The position numbers were made by a program, and so were the translations under genes. The notes beneath the pieces are model-generated. The model had not been told where the DNA came from. It searched no databases and saw nothing but the letters and a program-made list of their open reading frames with translations. Positions 1 to 7,009 of a stretch of 10,631 bases of DNA are shown piece after piece. Numbering within the stretch: the stretch's first letter is position 1; the number at the start of each line of letters is the position of its first letter. Source of the DNA: Phoronis ovalis (taxonomy: Eukaryota > Phoronida > Phoronidae); assembly GCA_028565635.1 (NCBI GenBank), contig JAOXYB010061579.1, positions 1-10,631 of the forward strand. Direction: 5' to 3'.

Positions 1-280
1 TTTTTTTAAACCTGTGTTTGCGCATGTGGACCCACCCTTTACATAAGTGCCCTCCCCGGGGCCAGACTGCTTCAAATGCGACGATATACTATAGCTGTAC
101 GTGACGCCAGGAATGCAGCCAGTTATGTCCCTTAAATTTCCCTGGGGCCATATGCTGCATCATAGCATGAAACAGTTTCTTTGATTAAGTTTTTTAAGCC
201 ATCTGTGAATAACTTTCGCATTCTTGGAATGTTCTAAATCACCTTGCAGCGACAGATAAGAAATAGCACCTCCTTACCCA
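1..280. other. Left edge: diverged intron or insertion sequence beside copy 1
   Basis: On the minus strand this follows the copy 1 donor, but beyond about 230 it matches neither copy 2 nor copy 3. It is richer in G and C than the rest of the window (CCTCCCCGGGGCCAG, CCCTGGGGCCA), which suggests inserted repeat DNA. No exon 2 with the family's cysteine motif is present. Confidence 0.4.
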
Positions 281-415
281 AAAGCGCTGTGAAATATTGC
301 GTTACGAAAAAGAAAATCGACGTCGAAAAGAAGCCATTTTTGAATAAAACTTTTAAAATTTCTTTTAATTTACAAGGCAAATTAGAAATCTTTAAAATTC
401 TTAATTTCCACTTAC

Positions 416-482
416 GAATCGATCCTTTGATCATAGATACTGCTACAACAGCAAGTACCAGCAAACAAATAGCAAGCTTCAT
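416..482 (-). CDS. Secreted PAN-like peptide gene, copy 1: signal-peptide exon only (partial)
   Basis: The minus strand, read from 482 down to 416, encodes 22 codons plus one base: a Met-Lys start, a run of Leu/Ala/Val/Ile typical of a signal peptide, and an end at Lys-Gly-Ser-Ile. A GTAAGT donor follows at once (reverse complement of 410-415). It differs from copy 2 exon 1 at about 5 of 67 bases and has the same length and splice phase. The start is supported by the conserved ten bases before ATG shared by all three copies. No second exon is visible in the remaining 415 bases. The intron matches copy 2 down to about 281 and then a stretch of the copy 3 intron, after which it is unlike either. 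Exon 2 therefore lies left of the window or has been lost, so this could be a working gene or a fragment. Exon identity is well supported; functionality is not. Confidence 0.65.
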
Positions 483-712
483 GTTGATTAACCTGTAACA
501 TAAACAATAAGAACAATTGCATCATGTTTCCATGGTAACAAAAGGACCCATACCAAGTTATTGCCGAATATTTTAAAAGAATAACTTTGTTGATAAAGGA
601 AATGACTTTAAATATTTCACTGACAAGGTATTTCAGTCTACTGAATGACAGCTAGTCTAGCAATTTCACTCAGACTTTTGCTTACTTTCAACTAGAGAAA
701 GATATACATATT
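483..712 (-). promoter_or_regulatory. Conserved upstream region of copy 1 with possible 61 nt 5' UTR intron (493-553)
   Basis: This is the inverted counterpart of the copy 2 upstream region. On the minus strand it has the same ACTTG|GTATGG donor-like site at 553 and TTACAG acceptor-like site ending at 493, ten bases before ATG. Conservation continues to about 830, so promoter elements cannot be separated here from general similarity of the inverted duplication. Confidence 0.48.
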
Positions 713-830
713 TGAAATGTATGCTTTAATTTTTGGACCAGCTGATACCCGTAAACTACAGATAATAATGAAGCATATTAAACCTTTGGCCTCCATTTGA
801 ACATTATGTCCCTGTTCAGAACTAACCTTG

Positions 831-1114
831 ATTTAAAGGTTCGTGGTATGCCATAGTATCTCCGCAACTTAGTTTAGTCAAAGTCATAAGGCGATAAATT
901 TTGAAAATAATCAAATAAGCAGAAGCATCTTAAAATAGGACTTGTGACTATCAGCTTTGAGTTCAAATGAAAAAACAGAAATGTCCGTTAAATCGCCTTG
1001 ACAACAATCTCCATACGCGAGTAATAAACACTTATCATGCACTTAATTAAACATTTCTTTGCATATGCGCATCTTTCTGTATAATGTTCAAAACAAACAA
1101 AATGAAACAAATAG
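831..1114. other. Left-arm DNA with no clear right-arm partner
   Basis: AT-rich non-coding sequence between palindrome block A and the 271 bp tandem repeat. I find no convincing match in the right arm beyond a weak similarity around CACTTAATTAA (near 1040 against 4150 inverted), and no open frame or RNA gene. Confidence 0.5.
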
Positions 1115-1655
1115 GCACTGATGTTCCTTCCCGTATATTCTAACAAGAACATTTAGTAATGGAACAAAAAGGAACCTACTGATACGCTATGGAAACACGG
1201 TGTTCCTTTTCTACCCTGTGCTACTTCTACTTCAATTCATTTAGGTGTAATTTATTGTCACTAAGTAAGACATTGCTTTCTCTCAGGTAAAAGTGCTCCA
1301 ATCAGTGATCAAAATGAGAGCTTCATCAAGTGGCAGTTAAATCAACACAACTCAGAAAACTTTTAAAATAAGAACTGATATTGGAGCACTGATGTTCCTT
1401 CCCGTATATTCTAACAAGAACATTTAGTAATGGAACAAAAAGGAACCTACTGATACGCTATGGAAACACGGTGTTCCTTTTCTACCCTGTGCTACTTCTA
1501 CTTCAATTCATTTAGGTGTAATTTATTGTCACTAAGTAAGACATTGCTTTCTCTCAGGTAAAAGTGCTCCAATCAGTGATCAAAATGAGAGCTTCAACAA
1601 GTGGCAGTTAAATCAACACAACTCAGAAAACTTTTAAAATAAGAACTGGTATTGC
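1115..1655. repeat. Near-perfect tandem duplication, 2 x 271 bp
   Basis: The unit 1115-1385 is repeated at 1386-1655, starting GCACTGATGTTCCTTCCCG, with only one internal difference noticed (CATCAAG against CAACAAG) plus changes at the junction. The first half of each unit carries an inverted pair AAAAGGAAC/GTTCCTTTT separated by about 26 bases. The second half (from about CAATTCATTTAGG) matches the right arm at about 3930-4020 inverted. Because the right arm has this part once, the tandem copy arose after the large inverted duplication. Confidence 0.93.
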
Positions 1656-2540
1656 TCCTTATACATTTAATCAGAAACATATTCCTAAATATATTATTAA
1701 TGTATCATCAGATAACTTAATACTGAAATAATTTCATTTTAGAATAATTTTTATTGAATTGAATTAAGAAGATAATTGGTCTAAAACTTTATGGATTTTT
1801 ATTTCAACCGGTACCTCATTATATTTTTATTTTAGCCTTTGTTTGCTGGTTATACTTAGGCATAGTATTTCTATTTATATAATTTGCTTATATTTGGCTT
1901 ACAGTTCAGCTGATAACGTTTAAAATCCCGTGTTTCTCTGAAATGATATTAAAAAGCAGAAATTTATAATGAAATTGTATAGCAACTCACGTTTCTTCTC
2001 TCTTGTGTTTTCCTAACTTATCTGTGTCGCAATCGAAACCCAGGAGGACAATGTAGCACTGATAAGTTCAGATATTTATAAACAGATCCCAGACAGAAAC
2101 CAAACATCACGGTATCATCCGATATCGATTACGCGTTGAACATTGTCATGTTGATTAAAGAGAGAACGTCAAACCCTCATAATCATTTTAAAATTAAAAT
2201 TTCAATTTTATTAACTACTTAATACGCAGACAAAGGTACATATGTGATGCATTTCAATGGATTTGTTGTTGACGCGTTTTATGTTTTTAAGATTTTCTAA
2301 CGGAGAATGAAATTCATGTGTCTAAATATTATTTTGCAGAAGATAAACATTTTTGACCTTGTAAAATGAGTAGAAACTTTAAACTTGCGTTTGGTATAAT
2401 AATACTACTGTAGTGAGTACGTGATCTATATTATCTCGTGCACTTGTGAAATTCCAGAGTACTCACAAGTATGCATGTCAGCTATGACGCACTTAGCACC
2501 CAATAATTAAATACAATAAATACAGAATCTGTCTGTTGTT
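1511..2540 (+). repeat. Palindrome left arm, block C
   Basis: This block matches about 3045-4015 in inverted orientation along nearly its whole length, with small indels. The best parts are 2035-2180 (against about 3381-3540) and the 60 bases around 2325-2385 (against about 3190-3250). No credible coding frame is present. The block has an 8 bp inverted pair GTGAGTAC/GTACTCAC near 2415 and 2459. Confidence 0.85.
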
Positions 2541-3044
2541 TTTTTTAATAATAAAATACTGAAATACAAGTTTTAGATTTATGATGTAAATATATGTCGT
2601 TTACGCAACTGTACATATTTTGCACGTACACTTTATTATTGCAACACAGGGGCCTAATATCTATACTATGAATGACACACTTAGTGAGCATTCTGGATTT
2701 TCACGAGTACGATGAAGCAACATCGACCACGTATTGACGTGTACTGAATAGCATTGCAGTTAATATACTGTATGCCTTCTATACAGCTTACAAATTAAAA
2801 ATTGCTTATCTTCTGCAAAGTAATAAATATATACATTTAATTCTCGTTGGAAAAAATAACTTTTACATAAAAGTATTAAAGTGTTAAAAACAATTTAAAA
2901 ACATTAAAAAAATATATAATCACATGTCAATTACAATCCATATTAGATGCATAAAAAGTGAACGTTTATCAGTGTATAAATTATCAAAATTAATCATGTA
3001 AGGATTTAACGTGCGTTCCAAATTTTTAATGATTTTACAAAGGA
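2541..3044. repeat. Palindrome centre with a decayed third copy of part of block C (about 2640-3030)
   Basis: Within the spacer, 2690-2760 resembles 3115-3170, sharing the TTTTCAC.AGTACG context. The stretch 2795-3025 resembles 3205-3400, including TTATCTTCTGCAAA.TAATA, a TTTATC.GTGTAT block, and GG.TT.AACGTGC in place of GGGTTTGACGTGC. The orientation is direct relative to the right arm and the similarity is low. The rest is AT-rich with homopolymer runs and no gene. Confidence 0.6.
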
Positions 3045-4015
3045 AAACAGACATATTCTGTATTTATGGCATTTAATTTTTGGGTGTTAAGTGCATCATA
3101 GTTGACATACAAAGATATTTTCACAAGTACGCGAGATAACACGTAGATCACGTACTCACTGCAATAGTATTGTACCAAACTCAATTTAAAAGTTTCTACT
3201 CATTTTACAAGGTCAAAAATGTTTATCTTCTGCAAAATAATATTTAAACACATGTACATTCTGCGTCAGAAAATCATAAAAACATATAAGGCGTCAACAA
3301 CAAATCCATTGAAATGCGTCAAATATGCACATTTATCTGTGTATTAGTTAATAAAATTGTAATTTTGATTTTAAAATGTTCATGAGGGTTTGACGTGCTC
3401 TCTTTAATCAATATGACAATGTTCAACGCGTAATCGATATCGGATGATACCGTGATGTTTGGTTTCTGTCTGGGATCTGTTTATAAATATCTGAACTTAG
3501 CAGTGCTACATTGTCCTCCTGGGTTTCGATTGAGACACAGCTAAGTTAGGAAAACACAAGAGGGAAGAAACGTGAGTTGCTATATACAATTTCATTATAA
3601 AGTTCTGCTTTTTACTACAATTTCAGAAAACCATGAAATTTTAAATTTTACCGATGCTAGCCGTGAATTTTAAAAATTAAAAAATTTAAATTTATAAAAA
3701 ATTATAAAAATACAAATACTATGCCTGACTAAGTATAAATGTATAAGGTTAAAATAGAGATACTGAAATAAAAATCGATCATAAAGTTTTAGGCCTATTT
3801 ATATTATTGCCTTAATATACTGACTTCTCTAGTAAAAACTACTGTAAAATAAAATGATTTCAGTATTAAATTGAAGCCATACTTTAGATTAAACTCACCT
3901 TATGATACATAAAAATATTTCGCTACCACTTTTTGAAGCTCTCATTTGTTCACTGATTGGCGCACATTTACCTTAGCGGAAGCAATGTCTGTCTTACAAT
4001 AAAATACACTAAAAT
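3045..4015 (-). repeat. Palindrome right arm, block C
   Basis: This is the inverted partner of about 1511-2540. It contains an extra AT-only stretch at about 3640-3715 (runs of TTTAAAAATTAAAAAA type) not present on the left. No gene is recognised. Confidence 0.83.
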
Positions 4016-4020
4016 GAATT

Positions 4021-4819
4021 GATTTAGAATTATATTTATGTATAGCATGAATATAAACTTTGAAGGTTAATTTTTAATCGATTATTAAAAATTAATAAAT
4101 GAAATAGTTTGATCATCAAATCAGTTTGTTTAAACAAGATTTCTGTTACATTGCTAGACAACTATTAATTAAGTGTATAACAGTATTGTTTCTCTCTGTT
4201 ACCGAATTAACATAAATGGCATGGTAAAAAGGGTATTAAATGAGACACGCGCAAGGCATCGGGTGTTTCATTTTTCAGGTTAATGAAACAGAAACGCAAT
4301 TACTAACGCAATACATACACACATATAGTTTAAACCAATAAACATCTGATTTTTTATTTATGTGCGTAATTTATAGGTGTAATGTTGTATAATGACAAAA
4401 ATTAGAGTTTGAAAATGCCTTATTTTATTTTAAAAAATTATGGGATTCTTGAGTAAATGGGAAACCTCGAAAAATCCTTGGATAAGATATAGCAGTTTCT
4501 CATCAGGTGGCATACAAATGTACAATAACAAATCTGATCGGAAAGTCCAGCATGATATTATAAAAGCAATAGTACCTTTGAAGCGGATCGGAAAATAGTG
4601 TACTTAAACCATCTCATGCCATGGTGTGCTCATTATACTCCATTTGTAACGAGTGCGATGCAAAAGATAACGCTCACATCACAGTGATTAGTGGTTCAAT
4701 GGTAGTGCTGGCCTGCTGTATATTTATGGACTTTCTTTTCAATTTAGATCTACAACATTTATATATATATGTTTGTACTAGAATAATTCCTTTAATTAAC
4801 AATTAAATCATTGTAATAT
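4021..4819. other. Right-arm DNA with no clear left-arm partner
   Basis: About 800 bases of AT-rich sequence interrupt the right arm between blocks C and A. I see no gene. A 61-codon open frame at 4621-4806 has no recognisable domain or splice context. A perfect 12 bp hairpin sits at 4067-4095. The stretch is presumably inserted on this side or deleted on the other. Confidence 0.5.
4067..4095. repeat. Perfect AT-rich hairpin, 12 bp stem and 5 nt loop
   Basis: TTAATTTTTAAT (4067-4078) pairs perfectly with ATTAAAAATTAA (4084-4095) around the loop CGATT. In AT-rich DNA such stems can arise by chance or mark repeat debris. Confidence 0.6.
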
Positions 4820-5370
4820 TGAGTTCTAGAATATATAGGGACATGTACATGCTCAAATGGTAGCCAAAGTTTGCTTAATATGCCTCATTATTACCTGTAG
4901 TTTACGGGTATCAGTTGGTTAAAAATTTAAAGCATACGCTTCATATCTTTTTCTCTAGTTGAAAGTAAACTAAAAGTCAGAGATAATTTGTTAGACTGCA
5001 ATTCAGTAGACTGAAATACTTTGTCAGTGAAATACGTAAATTCATTTCGTTTATTAATAAAGATATTCTTTAAAAACATTCTGCAATAACTTGGTATGGG
5101 TCCTTTTGTTACCATGGAAACATGATGCCATTATTCTTATTGTTTATATTACAGGTTATTCAACATGAAGCTTGCCATTAGTTTGCTGGTACTTGCTGTT
5201 ATAGCAGTATCTATGATCAAAGGATCAATCCGTAAGTGGAAATTAAGGATTATAAAGATTTCTAATTTGCCTTGTAATCATTAAAAGAAATTTAAAAAGT
5301 TTTATTCAAAAATGACATCTTTTCTACGTCAATTTTCTTTTTCGTAACCCAATTTTTAACACCTCTTATT
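4820..5370 (-). repeat. Palindrome right arm, block A
   Basis: This is the inverted partner of 281-830. Alignment runs from TTCTAGAACT...AGGGAC, through the upstream region and exon 1 of copy 2, to about 140 bases into the coding intron. There copy 2 lacks sequence found in copies 1 and 3. Confidence 0.8.
4935..5164 (+). promoter_or_regulatory. Conserved upstream region of copy 2 with possible 61 nt 5' UTR intron (5094-5154)
   Basis: This stretch aligns with 483-712 (copy 1, inverted) and 10299-10510 (copy 3, inverted). Shared blocks include ATATCTTT...CTAGTT, CAATAACTTGGTATGGGTC and TTGTTTATATTACAG. ACTTG|GTATGG (5094) and TTACAG (5154) would delimit a 61 nt intron, leaving ten bases before the ATG. 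Matching candidate introns are 61 nt in copy 1 and 64 nt in copy 3. No clear TATA box is conserved in all three. The conservation is visible; the intron and promoter roles are inferred. Confidence 0.5.
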
Positions 5371-5883
5371 TTGTGCATTGTTTGGGATCTTTTTGCAATG
5401 ATTTATATTAGTATAGAAGTGGAAGGGAAAGTATTTATGTCATACAATATGTTTCTATCAGTTTGATACGTAGCGAACAAGTTTTTCTTTGCTTTCAATG
5501 TATATTCTTTAATCACAACTAATTTACTGTTTTGTTAGTAAGTAATAGAAAAATAATCATTGATTAATTCATATAAACGTACATTCACTAGAAAGGAAGG
5601 TGCAAGATATTAATTTGTTTTTTTAGCGTTTTGCACTATGAATTATGACGGTCATTATAACTCGGACGCAGGTGGGCAGATACGCAATCCTTCGAACGGC
5701 AACTATGAAATGGATTCCGCGACATGTGCTGCCCTCTGTGCGATTGACTCTAACTGCAAAGCAGCGGACTGGAACATGAGTAATAAAGGATGTTGGAAGC
5801 ATACTACTACAAATGGTAAAAAGGCTAGCAGCTGTTGTGAGAGATATACAAAGAAGACCAGTAACTGTCTCACTTTAAAATAA
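5165..5883 (+). CDS. Secreted PAN/apple-like cysteine-rich peptide, copy 2 (complete, two exons, 107 aa)
   Basis: Exons are 5165-5231 and 5627-5883, joined across a 395 nt GT-AG phase 1 intron (donor CGTAAGT, acceptor TTTTTTTAG); the split codon gives Pro23. The predicted protein has 107 residues. Residues 1-20 are a hydrophobic signal peptide, with cleavage probably near Gly20-Ser21. The mature part has eight cysteines at 25, 56, 60, 66, 78, 92, 93 and 103. The core spacing C-x3-C-x5-C-x11-C followed by Trp resembles the PAN/apple fold, which in known proteins binds proteins or carbohydrates. The extra C25, the CC pair and C103 suggest a variant with four disulfides. It is expected to be secreted. 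An internal ATG at 5638 would skip the signal peptide and C25 and is an unlikely start. It sits head-to-head with copy 1 and tail-to-tail with copy 3. The gene structure is strong because copy 3 repeats it independently; PAN membership is my pattern judgement, and the biological role is unknown. Confidence 0.87.
5384..5460. other. Conserved block inside the copy 2 coding intron
   Basis: The sequence around TATAGAAGTGGAAGGGAAA (5412-5430), with flanking GCAATGATTTATATTAG, is kept in the copy 3 intron at about 9790-9845 (minus strand), although most of the two introns have diverged. It may be an intronic regulatory element or simply less decayed sequence. Confidence 0.55.
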
Positions 5884-5927
5884 GATAATTCATCAAATTA
5901 TCGTGTTACAAAATTATGATACACGAA

Positions 5928-5933
5928 AATAAA
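5928..5933 (+). terminator. Poly(A) signal AATAAA of copy 2
   Basis: AATAAA lies 45 bases after the copy 2 stop codon. The surrounding 3' UTR, from the stop to about 5950, aligns with the copy 3 3' UTR, which has the same hexamer at nearly the same distance. This points to a shared functional site. A second AATAAA at 6027-6032 is a weaker, unconserved alternative. Confidence 0.7.
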
Positions 5934-6266
5934 TTTTCCTTTGGGAACTTAAGTATCGATTTCGATTCGTAACATTAATTTCCTACTTTCTCAAAATACA
6001 GATAAAAGTATATATATTTTGATGGTAATAAACAGGCTTCACAAAAACTGGTCTTTATAGTAGCATCACTTACAACACCAAATCCAATATCGAGCTCTGA
6101 GCGGCAGTTAAATGACTGTTCTGGTAAACGAATAGGTTTTGCATAACCCTGAGGACCTGGGAATCATCACGTATCGCATGAGGGCTATATTTTGAATTTC
6201 CTATAAATGTTACGTTACAGCACTCAGCAGGCGCCGTTGTTTCTTTATAACTTAATTAAAGCATTC
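5934..6266. other. Intergenic DNA after copy 2
   Basis: No gene was found. It contains a spare AATAAA (6027-6032) and CGAGCTCTGAGCGGC at 6091-6105, which recurs with one change at 7029-7043 on the other side of the transposon-like element. Confidence 0.5.
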
Positions 6267-7009
6267 GTATTATTCCGGGGGGTACTTGACAATAAAGTTG
6301 GTAGGGTTTGCGGCACAGGGTAAAACACCCTGACCCTGTGGTAAATAAAGATCACCAAAAATATACCCTGTCATAAAATGAAAAACATGAAAAATATACC
6401 CTGTGGTAAATAAAGGTCACCAAAAACATACTATACCCTGTCGTAAATAAAAAAACATGAAACATATACCCTGTTGTAAATAACTCTTCTGAAATAGATA
6501 CCTTATGTAAAATTTACTTGTAAATTATATTCCCTGTGGTAAATAAATGTGGGAACATTTTACGAACCTTAATTTATACCCCCTAAATATACCCTCTGGT
6601 AAAAGAATATTTATTGAAAATATACCCTGTGGTAAATATCCAACAAGAAGATTATAACCTGTGGTAAATAAGGCTTTAAGAATCGTGAAAAACATACCCT
6701 GTGGTAACTGCGGAAGCTGAAAAAGGGGGCCTGTTGGGCGGCACATACATGAGGGGTAGGAGTACCACCATGAAAGTACAATGCTCGCACTTAAAAATCG
6801 GCAATGCTGCTGCTCGCACATAACAAGAAAAATTAACAGTGGCAAACGGTGGCAAAACAAATTGTTAACAAAATTAGGAAACATAGCTAAAAAAAATGGT
6901 CGCCGAAAGACAATGCTCGCTACTCGGACTTAATACACGCGATACCCCACTCCCCCATAGCCCTCATATATACAATGATTTTGAATGACAGTACCCCCGG
7001 GGTATTATT
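6267..7009. mobile_element. Non-autonomous DNA transposon-like element (6275-7001) with 8 bp target duplication
   Basis: GTATTATT occurs at 6267-6274 and again at 7002-7009, directly flanking a 727 bp segment. The segment's ends are inverted: CCGGGGGGTAC on the left, and the reverse complement of the right end reads CCCGGGGGTAC (one mismatch in 11). There is no transposase frame. The interior holds a minisatellite. A second inverted-looking motif, GCGGCACATACATGAGGGG (6738-6756), partly mirrors GGTAGGGTTTGCGGCACAGG near the left end. Eight-base target duplications occur in hAT, P and some Merlin elements; the superfamily is not settled by these ends. Confidence 0.75.
6323..6708. repeat. Degenerate minisatellite, about 33 bp period, core ATACCCTGTGGTAAATAA
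   Basis: The core TACCCTGTGGTAAATA recurs in variant form near 6333, 6364, 6397, 6434, 6467, 6499, 6530, 6590, 6623, 6655 and 6695. Spacing is mostly 31-37 bases, with one unit decayed around 6560. Linkers such as AAAGGTCACCAAAAACA and AAACATGAAA also recur. CACAGGGT (6314-6321) and ACCCTGTG (6333-6340) form an inverted pair at the left edge. The array lies wholly inside the transposon-like element. Confidence 0.88.

Larger units (their letters stand above)
281..830 (+). repeat. Palindrome left arm, block A (copy 1 exon 1, intron start and upstream)
   Basis: This block matches about 4820-5370 in inverted orientation: the start of the coding intron, exon 1, the upstream region, and out to a GTCCCT...AGAACT motif. 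It is the outer part of the inverted duplication that created the head-to-head pair. Confidence 0.8.

Noticed and set aside
244-498. Open frames of 82-84 codons on both strands over 234-498
   Set aside because: The minus frame is copy 1 exon 1 read through its donor into the intron; the plus frame is its antisense shadow.
3425-3540. Short open frame of about 36 codons in the highly conserved palindrome core
   Set aside because: It is open in both arms but the near identity of the core makes that uninformative; no start context or splice partner supports coding.
4621-4806. 61-codon plus-strand frame
   Set aside because: Lies in arm-specific DNA, with no recognisable domain, no paralog in the left arm and an ordinary chance length for this composition.
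6323-6708. CRISPR-like appearance of regularly spaced cores
   Set aside because: Cores are degenerate, linkers are similar to each other, and the array sits in a eukaryotic-type element with no cas genes.
6525-6884. 119-codon minus-strand frame with recurring Leu-Pro-Gln-Gly
   Set aside because: It is the minisatellite read in translation; the repeat period near 33 keeps the frame open. No domain or start context.
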